From the NCBI GenBank assembly GCA_021810905.1, contig JAJZQH010000001.1, positions 1 through 64,000 of the forward strand: a stretch of DNA of 64,000 nt, written 5' to 3'. Below the pieces are notes generated by a model that made no database searches, was not told the origin of the DNA, and saw nothing but the letters and a program-made list of their open reading frames with translations. Position numbers and translations under genes: made by a program. The stretch is from a bacterium (GTDB lineage: Bacteria > UBA10199 > 2-02-FULL-44-16 > JAAZCA01). Shown piece by piece: positions 1 through 7,287 of the stretch (its first letter is position 1; the number at the start of each line of letters is the position of its first letter).

Positions 1-95
1 TGAACTGCTTCGTATGATTTCGTCGTGGTCTTCTCATCCCTTGCTCCTTTCGGTCCGTGCCTTACACGAACGTGAAAAGCAAGGCTATCACTTAA

Positions 96-488
96 CTACT
101 TGTCCAATCTTCCGGCTCCGGCTCTCTCCTCGGTGCCTGTCGCTTGTCCGTCGTTGCAGATCACAGGGGGTGGACATACCTGAGACCCCGCGAGGCTCGA
201 ACAGGTGCACTGGCACGTGTCAGGATTGCAGACATAGGCAGGCCCTGCCTTGGCGCACAGGTTGCAATCAGGATTGATGCTCGCATCGCAATTGGGATCG
301 CACTGCTCTCCTGCTTCGCGTTCGCCATCGCCGCACTTGACGAAGGGAAGGTCGGTGTGCGGTGTAAGCTCTTCCGCTGGTGGATTGGCCACGAGCGGCG
401 CATTGGCGGTTATGTCTGCAGATGCGACTGCCCACGGAATTGCCATGCACAGGATAAGGGCTATGATGAAGCAAGGCAGGCGTTTCAT
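96..488 (-). CDS. Secreted cysteine-rich protein (Myxococcus-type Cys-rich repeat)
   Basis: This is a predicted 130-residue exported protein. Residues 1-22 form a signal peptide (MKR, then a hydrophobic run ending AVASA). The start at 488 has an AAGAGGT ribosome site about 7 bases upstream, so the longer upstream extension is not used. The mature part contains CGDGEREAGEQCD, which matches the CGDG-x-GEqCD signature of the Myxococcus cysteine-rich repeat, followed by dense C-x-C and CxxC spacing (NPDTCQCTC). The repeat is probably disulfide-bonded outside the cytoplasm. Only one repeat copy is present, and the C-terminal tail after VICNDG loses its cysteines, so the protein may be a short or decayed member. 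Its function is not known. It lies alone downstream of lysC with a gap of about 170 bases. Confidence 0.6.
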   Translation of the reverse strand: MKRLPCFIIALILCMAIPWAVASADITANAPLVANPPAEELTPHTDLPFVKCGDGEREAGEQCDPNCDASINPDCNLCAKAGPAYVCNPDTCQCTCSSLAGSQVCPPPVICNDGQATGTEERAGAGRLDK

Positions 489-657
489 ATGGACCTCTTG
501 GTGAAAGGATCCTGTTACCACCCTTTTATCAGCAAGATTAATGCCATACGTGAAATTTTTCGGCCAGAGGATAATTGGTTGATATGCAAACAAATATTAC
601 ATCCGCCCCGTCACTTGGCGCCTCTCAATTTGAGATTTTGGAAAGAAAGCGTCAATA

Positions 658-1914
658 TTATGCCGCCAGCCCGAAGGCCTCGTGCAGGACGCGCACGGCG
701 AGCTCCGCGTATTTGATGTCTATGACTATGGAGACCTTGATCTCCGAAGTCCCGATCATCTGAATTGCGATCCCCTCCTTTGCCAGCGCCTCGAACATCC
801 GGTGCGCGACCCCCGCGTGGGAGCGCATGCCGAGACCCACCACCGAGATCTTGGCTATGTCGCCAGCGGCCTCCACCCTGCCGGCCGCGACTTCGCGCGC
901 TGCGTTCTCCGCGAGCGTCATGGCGCGGCGCAGGTCTTCCTTGGGAGCGGTGAAGGTGAGGTCCGTGTAGCCGTCCTCCGAGACGTTCTGGATGATGAGG
1001 TCCACGTTGATCCCGGCCTTTGCTATAGGCGCGAATATCGCGGCGGTCACGCCCGCCCGGTCGGGCACGCGCCGGATCGCCACCTTTGCCTCGCCGGTGT
1101 TGCAGGTGATGCCGGAAACGATTGCTCCCTCCATATGTTCCTCCTCGGGCACTACCCACGTGCCTTCTCCGTCCGTGAACGAAGAACGCACTACAAGCGG
1201 CATGCGATAGCGCGCCGCGATCTCCACGCAGCGGCTGTGCAGCACCTTTGCCCCGGCGTCGGCGAGCTCCATCATCTCTTCATAGGTGATCTTCGGAAGC
1301 AGCCGCGCTCCTGGCACGATGCGGGGATCGGCCGTGTGCACGCCGTCCACGTCGGTGAAGATCTCGCAACGATCCGCGCCGATTGCCGCAGCGAGAGCAA
1401 CGGCGGAGGTATCCGAGCCGCCGCGGCCGATCGTGGTGATGGCGCCCTGCTTTGTCGCGCCCTGGAAACCCGCGACCACGGCCACTTTGCCGGACTCAAG
1501 CGCCGTCCTTACAGGCTCGGCGTCTATACGCTCAATGCGCGCGCGGCCGTGGTTTTCGTCCGTGACGATACCGGCCTGGAAGCCGAGAAACGTCTCCGTC
1601 TCGATTCCGAGCTCGCGGAGGGCGAGCGACAAGAGCGCCACCGAGGTCTGCTCGCCCGTGGCCATGAGAAGGTCGAGCTCGCGCGACATGGGCTCTGCCG
1701 TAAACTCCCTGCCGAGCTTGATGAGCCGATCGGTCTCGCCGGCCATCGCGGAGACCACGACCGCCACGCGATCGCCTTCCCGCGCCTGCGCGGCCACTCG
1801 TTTCGCCACCGCGCGGATCCTCTCGACGCCGGCCACGGAGGTCCCGCCGTATTTCTGGACAACGACAAGTGGTACGTTAGTACGTTGGTACGTTGGTACG
1901 TTGGTGGAATTCAT
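658..1914 (-). CDS. lysC: Aspartate kinase
   Basis: Aspartokinase phosphorylates L-aspartate in the first step of lysine, threonine and methionine synthesis. The kinase domain opens with the ATP-binding VVVQKYGGTSV at residues 17-27 and runs to about 260. Two ACT-type regulatory domains follow (about 280-418), as in lysine/threonine feedback-regulated enzymes. The length of 418 is close to the usual 400-410. The start is odd: ATG 1914 overlaps the stop of the four-helix-bundle gene (ATGA), and residues 4-15 (TNVPTYQRTNVP) are translated from a GTACGTTG word repeat. No other in-frame ATG, GTG or TTG precedes the conserved kinase strand, so the native N-terminus seems to have been replaced. Expression may depend on translational coupling to the upstream gene. 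Confidence 0.93.
   Translation of the reverse strand: MNSTNVPTYQRTNVPLVVVQKYGGTSVAGVERIRAVAKRVAAQAREGDRVAVVVSAMAGETDRLIKLGREFTAEPMSRELDLLMATGEQTSVALLSLALRELGIETETFLGFQAGIVTDENHGRARIERIDAEPVRTALESGKVAVVAGFQGATKQGAITTIGRGGSDTSAVALAAAIGADRCEIFTDVDGVHTADPRIVPGARLLPKITYEEMMELADAGAKVLHSRCVEIAARYRMPLVVRSSFTDGEGTWVVPEEEHMEGAIVSGITCNTGEAKVAIRRVPDRAGVTAAIFAPIAKAGINVDLIIQNVSEDGYTDLTFTAPKEDLRRAMTLAENAAREVAAGRVEAAGDIAKISVVGLGMRSHAGVAHRMFEALAKEGIAIQMIGTSEIKVSIVIDIKYAELAVRVLHEAFGLAA
1871..1906. repeat. GTACGTTG word repeat, left arm flanking the four-helix-bundle gene
   Basis: About four and a half copies of an 8-base word (TACGTTGG/TACGTTAG) occur in tandem. The block overlaps the first codons of lysC. 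It is the inverted counterpart of the block at 2296-2334 on the other side of the four-helix-bundle gene. Confidence 0.9.
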
Positions 1915-2273
1915 GTTCGAATACCTTTGTAGAACTTCGTAATCCGTCGACTCAGAAGTTCTGATGCGGCAAGCGCTTCATGCACGTCTTCATGTGGAAT
2001 ATAGTTTAACCTGGCAGAAAGTGTCAGCTGCGTGTCAAGTTCAGCTATAGAAGCAAGCGAGATCGATAGAAAATTTTTGAATTCTTTTGGATGCTTTCTC
2101 ACAAATCCTTCAGCAATATTTGAAGGGATTGAAACGACGGCACGTCTCATTTGAATAACAAGCCCGTATTGTTCATTCTTAGGAAATCTGCCGGTTAAAT
2201 GGTAGATTCTTTCACAAAGATCCATAGCTTCATTCCAGATCGTTAAATCCCTGTAACTTGTTATGACAGCCAT
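1911..2273 (-). CDS. Four-helix-bundle protein (S23/IVP family)
   Basis: This 120-residue protein carries the family signature: YRDLTIWNEAMDL near the N-terminus, FPKNEQYGLVIQMRRA in the middle and SIPSNIAEG at about 48-56, followed by two more helices. The family (TIGR02436) is known from intervening sequences in 23S rRNA and is structurally related to Avd of diversity-generating retroelements. Its biochemical role is unresolved; a basic helical bundle that binds nucleic acid is the usual suggestion. ATG 2273 has a GGAGG site 6-7 bases upstream. The stop overlaps the lysC start (ATGA). The gene lies inside an inverted pair of GTACGTTG word repeats. No reverse transcriptase or variable repeat is nearby, so it is not part of a complete diversity-generating retroelement. 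Confidence 0.88.
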   Translation of the reverse strand: MAVITSYRDLTIWNEAMDLCERIYHLTGRFPKNEQYGLVIQMRRAVVSIPSNIAEGFVRKHPKEFKNFLSISLASIAELDTQLTLSARLNYIPHEDVHEALAASELLSRRITKFYKGIRT

Positions 2274-2295
2274 GAATAACCTCCGTGCAGCTTTT

Positions 2296-2334
2296 TACTA
2301 ACGTACCAAAGTACGAACGTACAAACGTACCACT
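2296..2334. repeat. GTACGTTG word repeat, right arm flanking the four-helix-bundle gene
   Basis: This tandem block of 8-base words (CGTACCAA, AGTACGAA, CGTACAAA) is inverted relative to 1871-1906. It begins directly after the lpdA stop codon and ends shortly before the ribosome site of the four-helix-bundle gene, so it fills the intergenic gap. Confidence 0.88.
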
Positions 2335-2336
2335 CG

Positions 2337-3731
2337 CTAGCGATCCCTGCTAACCTTGTGTATCGCCATTCCATACACATCCGCTGCCGCCTCTGCCATG
2401 ATCTCCGAAAGTGTGGGGTGCGCGTGGATCGTCTCTTCCAGTTCGCGCGCGGTCATCCCTTTGCGTACCGCGAGTGCGGCTTCCGGGATGAGCAGCGTTG
2501 CGTCGCGGCCTATGATGTGCACACCGAGGATTTTCCCCTCCATGTCGGTGTGGACGATCGCCTGTCCGTCGGTGTCGCCGTCGCAGAGCGCCTTTCCGCA
2601 TGCGGCGTAGGGGAAGCGGCCGGTGAGAAATTCGCTGCCGCGTCGCTTGAGTTCTTCGGAGGTGAGTCCCACGCAGCCTATTTCCGGCGACGTGAATATC
2701 GGCGAAGGGACCATCTCCGGGTCAAATACCTCGGACTTGGCCCCGTTGCCGAATATCCCCTCCACTGCGGAGATGCCCTCTGCGCTTGCGGCGTGCGCGA
2801 GCATGGGCTGGCCGATCACGTCGCCGATAGCGTAGATTCCCGCAACGCTCGTGCAGAAATTCTTATCCACTTTGATCGCGCCGCGCTCCGTGAGCTCTAC
2901 TCCGCAGGATTCGAGATGGAGTCCGGCCGTGAGGGGTCTTCGCCCGACTGCGACGAGGAGCTTGTCGACTACGAGTTCGTTGCCTGTCGAAAGAAGCGCG
3001 TGCACTTCGTTACCTTCGACTTGCGCCGACTTCACGGTAGTGCCGGTCAGTATGTCCGTGCCCTGTGCCTTCATCGTGCGCGCGAGCAACCTGGAAATTG
3101 CGCCTTCGACGGGCGGCAATATGGAAGGCGTGGCCTCGACTATCGTCACCTTTGAGCCGAAATCGCGCATCATGCAGGCGAACTCACAGCCGATGACGCC
3201 GCCGCCGACGATGAGAAGCCTCGCTGGAACCTCGTCCCATGACAGTGCTTCATCGGTGGTCACGATCAAACGACCGTCGATCTTGATTCCTGGCAGCTCC
3301 ATCCATGTAGAGCCGGTTGCGATGAGGATGTTTTTTGCCTCGTGCAGAACGCCGTCGACGTTGACACTTCCTTTTGCCGCCAGCGACGCCGTGCCCTTTG
3401 CAATCTCTATGCCCCTGCCCTTGATCAACTGGAGTATACCGCTGCGCAGCTTCTCGACGATCGCTTCTTTTCTCTGCTGCACCTTGCGCATGTCTATCGC
3501 AGCGGGGCCCGCTGGTACGGAAATGCCGTATTCGCCCGCAGCACGCACCGCGGCGAGCGCGTGCGCGGACGCGATCATGGATTTCGTGGGTATGCAGCCG
3601 CGATTGAGGCAGACGCCGCCCACGTCACCGCGTTCGATGAGCAGGACCTTTGCGCCGAGCTGCGACGCCTTGATTGCCGCGACGTAACCGCCCGGCCCGG
3701 CGCCGATTACTGCGAGATCATATGAACTCAT
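2337..3731 (-). CDS. lpdA: Dihydrolipoyl dehydrogenase
   Basis: This is the E3 flavoprotein that reoxidises dihydrolipoamide in 2-oxoacid dehydrogenase or glycine cleavage complexes, using FAD and NAD. It has 464 residues, the normal family length. The FAD motif GAGPGGYVAA is near residue 10, and the redox-active pair lies in GGVCLNRGCIPTKS at about 37-50. The NAD motif VGGGVIGCEFA follows at about 180, and the C-terminal dimer interface ends with the catalytic HAHPTLSE. The start at 3731 is chosen because it directly precedes SSYDLAVIGAGPGG and has a TGGAGT site. The upstream extension is only translated word repeat. No E1 or E2 gene is adjacent, so the partner complex cannot be named. Confidence 0.95.
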   Translation of the reverse strand: MSSYDLAVIGAGPGGYVAAIKASQLGAKVLLIERGDVGGVCLNRGCIPTKSMIASAHALAAVRAAGEYGISVPAGPAAIDMRKVQQRKEAIVEKLRSGILQLIKGRGIEIAKGTASLAAKGSVNVDGVLHEAKNILIATGSTWMELPGIKIDGRLIVTTDEALSWDEVPARLLIVGGGVIGCEFACMMRDFGSKVTIVEATPSILPPVEGAISRLLARTMKAQGTDILTGTTVKSAQVEGNEVHALLSTGNELVVDKLLVAVGRRPLTAGLHLESCGVELTERGAIKVDKNFCTSVAGIYAIGDVIGQPMLAHAASAEGISAVEGIFGNGAKSEVFDPEMVPSPIFTSPEIGCVGLTSEELKRRGSEFLTGRFPYAACGKALCDGDTDGQAIVHTDMEGKILGVHIIGRDATLLIPEAALAVRKGMTARELEETIHAHPTLSEIMAEAAADVYGMAIHKVSRDR

Positions 3732-3744
3732 GTGGACTCCATGT

Positions 3745-3862
3745 GGTACGTTGGTACTTTGGTACGTTAGTACGTTAGTTAAACCTGTGAGTGGACAGAC
3801 GGTCTTGTGCATTTCCATGTCATTCACAGCCTTAACTAACGTACCAACGTACTAAAGTACTA
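3745..3862. repeat. Word-repeat hairpin (GTACGTTG family), empty loop
   Basis: The left arm (3745-3780, GGTACGTTGGTACTTTGG...) and right arm (3833-3862, AACTAACGTACCAACG...) are inverted copies with few mismatches. The loop is about 50 bases. Within the loop CTGTGAGTG and CATTCACAG can extend the stem. The hairpin fills the gap between lpdA and tsaE, and its right arm provides the tsaE stop codon. Confidence 0.92.
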
Positions 3863-4286
3863 CTTGAATCTCCCTCGTATTATCATCAACAATGTGAAAA
3901 CGAATATGCTTCGTGCGCGCTGGTAATGCCGTTGGAAAGCGATCCGCCCATTCGATTACCGTGATACCGTCGCCGTCCATGTACTCCTCAATGCCGAGGT
4001 CCATAAGCTCGCTCTGTTTTACGAGCCTGTAGAAATCGAAATGAAACAGCGTGAGCCTGCCGCCCTTGTACTCATTGAGGAGCGCAAACGACGGAGAGCG
4101 GACGTATACATTTTCTGGAACGCCCAGCCCCGCGGCCAGACCTTGTACGAATCGCGTCTTGCCGGCGCCCAGCTCGCCCTCGAGCGCCAACACGTCTCCG
4201 CGCTTCAAACGCCGCGCATATTCCGCAGCCAGTTCGAAAGTCTCGTCCGGGGATGTGGTCGTGTGTGTCATAATTCGTGAGTTCAT
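3852..4286 (-). CDS. tsaE: tRNA threonylcarbamoyladenosine biosynthesis ATPase TsaE
   Basis: TsaE is the ATPase that works with TsaB, TsaC and TsaD to form the t6A37 modification on ANN-decoding tRNAs. The protein has 144 residues, slightly shorter than the E. coli form. The P-loop GELGAGKTRF lies at about 40-49, and FDFYRL and VIEWADR, both family hallmarks, follow. The start is uncertain: ATG 4286 and ATG 4271 are both possible and neither has a strong ribosome site. The last codons (VVL-stop) lie inside the right arm of the GTACGTTG hairpin, so the native C-terminus may have been altered. The tsaB and tsaD partners are not in the window. The gene is probably co-transcribed with nnrE-nnrD upstream. 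Confidence 0.92.
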   Translation of the reverse strand: MNSRIMTHTTTSPDETFELAAEYARRLKRGDVLALEGELGAGKTRFVQGLAAGLGVPENVYVRSPSFALLNEYKGGRLTLFHFDFYRLVKQSELMDLGIEEYMDGDGITVIEWADRFPTALPARTKHIRFHIVDDNTREIQVVL

Positions 4287-4289
4287 GAA

Positions 4290-4424
4290 AAACCGTCCGA
4301 CCGTCCGTTCGTCAAAACCTGTGCGACCGTCCGATCGTACTCTCGTGCGATCGAAAAACCTTGGACGGGGTTACGAACGCACGAAGTACGGCCGGACGAG
4401 AGTACGGTCTTTCGATCGCACAGT
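4290..4424. repeat. Word-repeat hairpin (CGACCGTC word)
   Basis: An 8-base word (CGACCGTC/CGATCGTA) is repeated imperfectly on the left arm, and its inverse returns on the right arm. CTGTGCGA and ACTCTCGT on the left match TCGCACAG and ACGAGAGT on the right. The block separates tsaE from nnrD and extends into the nnrD coding sequence. The word differs from those at neighbouring hairpins, but the architecture is the same. Confidence 0.8.
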
Positions 4425-5951
4425 GTCATCTATCGCTCGGCCCAGCCTCTCAATCACATCTGTGGCAATCACGGCGCTCTCGCCGAGTTCGGCCGCCGTC
4501 ATGTCTCCCGCCAATCCATGCAGATATACAGCCGCTGTACAGGCTGTACGCGCGTCCATGCCCTGCGCGAGAAACGATGCAATGATTCCCGTGAGAGCGT
4601 CGCCCATGCCGGCGGAGGCCATGCCTGGATTGCCTGTCGGGTTGATGGCGCACGTGCTGTCTTGCGTTGCCACCACGGTCGCGGCACCTTTCAGAACGAC
4701 TGTTGCATTGACGCGCGCGGCAAGCCTCTGTGATACGCCCAGGCGATCGGCCTGCACTTCTGCGGTCGTGATGCCTTCCAGCCTGGACATCTCCCCCGGG
4801 TGCGGCGTGAGAATGGTCGACGCAGTTCTTTTTCTTAATGAGTCGATACCAAGCACGTTCAGCGCGTCTGCATCTATTACTGCGGGCGTATTGAGTTCTC
4901 CAAGAAATGCGTTCACGAATGCACGCGTTTCTGCGTCGGTGCCTATCGCAGGCCCCAAGGCCACCGCATCGAATTTCTTTGAGAGATTAACTGCGCGTTC
5001 GATACCCTCGGGCGAAAAATAACCCTTTCCATCGTCGGGTATCGGGTCGCACATGATCTCCGGGTATCGTGCGTCGAAGCGCGCGAACGCAGATTCGGGG
5101 ATACAGTAGGTCGCGAGCCCGCATCCCGCGCGCAGGGCCGCAAGCGCAGCGAGATATCCCGCTCCAAGATGTCCGCCCGATCCGGCGAAGATCGCCGCGT
5201 GACCGAAATCTCCTTTGTGGCTCGTGCGCCTTCTGTCCGCGAAATGCGCGCTGAACGTCGCCGGTTCGATCATCTCGACCCGCGAGTCCACACAGGCAAC
5301 GGCATCGGCTGGAATACCGATGTCAACGACCGTAACCCTTCCGGCGTAATCAGGGCCTTGCCCCACGAACAGCCCCAGCTTGGGAAGCCCGAACGTGACG
5401 GTTCGCGCGGCGCGCACTGCAACGCCAAGGGGCAGTCCCGTGTCCGCGGAGAGGCCGGACGGAACATCTGCTGCGACAACATGCGCGCCGAGTTCGTTGA
5501 TCTTTCGAATGGCCAGCGCCTGCATCCCTTCCACGTTACGGTCGAGGCCTGTACCAAGCAGCGCGTCGATGATACAGGAGGAATTCTTAAATTCCGGTTC
5601 GAGTATCTGCAGCGAGGATTCGTCCGCGACATGAATAATGCGGACATTCATCGCACAAAGGCGATGGTAATTTGCGTGGGCGTCGGCAGAGAGTTCTTTC
5701 GATATCGCCAGGATCACTACGAGCACCTTGTTGCCGCGCTCCATGAGGAGCCTCGCAGCGACCAGCCCGTCTCCGCCGTTGTTGCCGCGTCCGCACAAGA
5801 CTACGACTGGCCCTGAGTCCCCTGAAATTTCGGCGGCAACTGCAGCGAGCCCGGCGCCAGCCCGCTCCATCAACTCGATAGAAGGAATTCCGTACTGCTC
5901 TATGGCGGCACGATCTAGAGAACGCATCTGGGAGGATGTGACGATTTTCAT
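4371..5951 (-). CDS. nnr: Bifunctional NAD(P)HX epimerase / ADP-dependent dehydratase
   Basis: This repair enzyme acts on hydrated NAD(P)H. The N-terminal half (about 1-215, YjeF_N) epimerises NAD(P)HX, with the signature VVVLCGRGNNGGDGLVAARL. The C-terminal half is a ribokinase-like dehydratase, with GNPGMASAGMGDALTG near residue 440. The protein has 526 residues, as usual for the fused form. The start at 5951 (MKIVTSSQM) is the conserved one, but its ribosome site is poor and an AGCAACGC word hairpin lies immediately upstream. The final residues (DTVRSKDRTLVRPYFVRS) are encoded by the CGACCGTC word repeat and have no expected counterpart in the family. This suggests that the original stop codon was lost when the repeat arose. 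Confidence 0.93.
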   Translation of the reverse strand: MKIVTSSQMRSLDRAAIEQYGIPSIELMERAGAGLAAVAAEISGDSGPVVVLCGRGNNGGDGLVAARLLMERGNKVLVVILAISKELSADAHANYHRLCAMNVRIIHVADESSLQILEPEFKNSSCIIDALLGTGLDRNVEGMQALAIRKINELGAHVVAADVPSGLSADTGLPLGVAVRAARTVTFGLPKLGLFVGQGPDYAGRVTVVDIGIPADAVACVDSRVEMIEPATFSAHFADRRRTSHKGDFGHAAIFAGSGGHLGAGYLAALAALRAGCGLATYCIPESAFARFDARYPEIMCDPIPDDGKGYFSPEGIERAVNLSKKFDAVALGPAIGTDAETRAFVNAFLGELNTPAVIDADALNVLGIDSLRKRTASTILTPHPGEMSRLEGITTAEVQADRLGVSQRLAARVNATVVLKGAATVVATQDSTCAINPTGNPGMASAGMGDALTGIIASFLAQGMDARTACTAAVYLHGLAGDMTAAELGESAVIATDVIERLGRAIDDTVRSKDRTLVRPYFVRS

Positions 5952-5967
5952 ATCACGCAGTGAAGAG

Positions 5968-6075
5968 AGCAAGCAACGCAAGCAAAGCCAGCAAGGCAAG
6001 CAACGTTAAAATCAGTACAAAGAACTTGTCATCTCACGCGTTGCTGGCCTTGCTGGCGTTTCTCGCGTTGCTGGC
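5968..6075. repeat. Word-repeat hairpin (GCAAGCAAC word)
   Basis: The left arm (5968-6005) repeats AAGCAACGC/AAGCAAAGCC/AGCAAGGC. The right arm (6037-6075) is its inverse (GCGTTGCTGGCCTTGCTGGC). The loop is about 30 bases. The hairpin fills the gap between acpS and nnr, and its right arm abuts the acpS stop codon. Confidence 0.88.
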
Positions 6076-6449
6076 TACTTTTCCAATACAACATTTGCAA
6101 TGCCGTAGTCCCCGTCGTGCGAGACCATGAGGTGCACCTTTGCAAGTCCCTGTTCGTCGGCAAGGCGCTTGACCTCGCCGTGCAGGTTGATCATGGGCCT
6201 CGATTCGTGCTGGTCTATCTCGATGTCGCGGAAGCGTATCCCCTTTTGGCCGCGCGGCAGCAGGGCCTTGATGAAGGCCTCCTTGGCCGCGAACCTCGTG
6301 GCAAAGCGCTGCGCGGGATGTTTTTTCGTGTTGCAATAGCGTATTTCCTTGTCCGTGAAGATCCGCTTCAGAAAACGGTGCTGCCAGCGAAATATGATTG
6401 ATTCGAAGCGTTTGACATCCACCAGATCGACGCCGATACCGATGATCAT
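6075..6449 (-). CDS. acpS: Holo-[acyl-carrier-protein] synthase
   Basis: AcpS transfers the 4'-phosphopantetheine arm of coenzyme A to apo-ACP in fatty acid synthesis. The protein has 124 residues, typical of this trimeric family. The N-terminal IGIGVDLVDVKRF carries the Mg-binding Asp, and the second signature FATRFAAKEAFIKAL contains the Glu and Lys that contact CoA. ATG 6449 has a GGAGG site 5 bases upstream. It lies downstream of pdxJ with a CAGAATT word hairpin between them. The pdxJ-acpS-nnr order is common in proteobacteria. Word repeats abut the stop codon but do not change the protein. Confidence 0.95.
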   Translation of the reverse strand: MIIGIGVDLVDVKRFESIIFRWQHRFLKRIFTDKEIRYCNTKKHPAQRFATRFAAKEAFIKALLPRGQKGIRFRDIEIDQHESRPMINLHGEVKRLADEQGLAKVHLMVSHDGDYGIANVVLEK

Positions 6450-6467
6450 GGAACCTCCGTCCTGAAA

Positions 6468-6536
6468 TCAGAAGCCAGAATCCAGAAGTCAGAATTCAGA
6501 ATGACAACAGACATCCCTATTCTGGATTCTGGCTTC
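6468..6536. repeat. Word-repeat hairpin (CAGAATT word)
   Basis: The left arm consists of 7-base words (CAGAAGC, CAGAATC, CAGAAGT, CAGAATT, CAGAATG). The shorter right arm (TATTCTGGATTCTGGCTTC) is their inverse. The loop is about 16 bases. The block lies between the acpS ribosome site and the pdxJ stop codon. Confidence 0.88.
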
Positions 6537-6544
6537 CTCAGTAG

Positions 6545-7276
6545 TTACGATCCGCGAACGACGTTAAGCAACCCCTTCATTTCCCTCACAGCCTGTTCCA
6601 TCCCTGCGAATACGGCGCGGGCTACGATCGCATGACCGATGTTGTATTCCACTACCTCCGGCAGCGCCTTTGCCAGGCCGCTTGCGTTATCGTAATTGAT
6701 GCCGTGGCCCGCGCAGACGACCAGGCCGAATTTCTTTGCGATGCGAGCCGCGACTATCAGCCGCTCGAGTTCAGCAGCCGCGGATTCCGCAGAGGCTGCA
6801 TCGCAATATGCGCCCGTATGCAGTTCGACGGCCGGCACTCCCATGGCCGCGCAGGCCTTTACCTGATGCGCATCCGGGTCGATGAACATGCTGACGCGTA
6901 TGCCCGCTGCCTTGAGGCGAGCGACGTGCTCTGAAATGCGTCCGGAATTCGAAGCTACGTCGAGCCCGCCTTCGGTAGTCAGTTCCTGACGGCGTTCGGG
7001 AACCAGGGTTGCGGTATCGGGTTTCACCTCACAGGCTATGGTTGCAATTTCTTCGTTTGCCGCCATTTCAAGGTTGAGCTCGGTCGCAAGCTCGCGGCGC
7101 ATGCGGCGCAGGTCATGTTCCTGAATATGCCTTCGGTCCTCGCGGAGGTGGAGCGTGATCTGATCCGCCCCGCCTCTTATTGCGAGGCGCGCTGCCTCAA
7201 TCGGGTCGGGATAGACGGTACCGCGCGCCTGCCTGAGCGTGGCCACGTGATCGACATTTATACCGAGACGGATCAA
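6545..7276 (-). CDS. pdxJ: Pyridoxine 5'-phosphate synthase
   Basis: PdxJ condenses 1-deoxyxylulose 5-phosphate with 3-amino-2-oxopropyl phosphate to form pyridoxine 5'-phosphate in the DXP-dependent vitamin B6 pathway. The 243-residue protein has the usual length. GINVDHVATLRQARG is the N-terminal signature, TLHLREDRRHI carries catalytic residues, and GHGINYDNA lies near residue 190. The start is a TTG codon at 7276, supported by a GGGAG site 8 bases upstream and by the position of the conserved N-terminus. That ribosome site overlaps the glmM stop region, with only 11 bases between the genes, so the two are probably translated from one mRNA. Confidence 0.95.
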   Translation of the reverse strand: MIRLGINVDHVATLRQARGTVYPDPIEAARLAIRGGADQITLHLREDRRHIQEHDLRRMRRELATELNLEMAANEEIATIACEVKPDTATLVPERRQELTTEGGLDVASNSGRISEHVARLKAAGIRVSMFIDPDAHQVKACAAMGVPAVELHTGAYCDAASAESAAAELERLIVAARIAKKFGLVVCAGHGINYDNASGLAKALPEVVEYNIGHAIVARAVFAGMEQAVREMKGLLNVVRGS

Positions 7277-7287
7277 GTGAGACTCCC

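Larger units (their letters stand above)
1871..2334 (-). mobile_element. Candidate IVS-like element: inverted word repeats enclosing a four-helix-bundle gene
   Basis: Two inverted blocks of the same 8-base word (1871-1906 and 2296-2334) bracket a single 120-residue S23/IVP-family gene. The unit of about 460 bases sits exactly between lpdA and lysC. In 23S rRNA intervening sequences a protein of this family is likewise carried between complementary ends that fold into a stem. Other copies of the same hairpin in this window (3745-3862, 12695-12834, 13757-13874) have short loops and no gene. Calling it mobile is an inference: no target duplication or empty site was demonstrated. Confidence 0.5.

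Noticed and set aside
682-1932. Long plus-strand reading frame opposite lysC
   Set aside because: It is antisense to a clear aspartate kinase, has no ribosome site and no family features; it is a codon-bias shadow.
1911-2273. Avd-type accessory gene of a diversity-generating retroelement
   Set aside because: The fold family is related, but no reverse transcriptase, template repeat or variable target gene is in the window.
2337-3827. Longer lpdA reading starting upstream of 3731
   Set aside because: The extra 32 residues are translated GTACGTTG repeat, and a good ribosome site and the conserved FAD motif fix the start at 3731.
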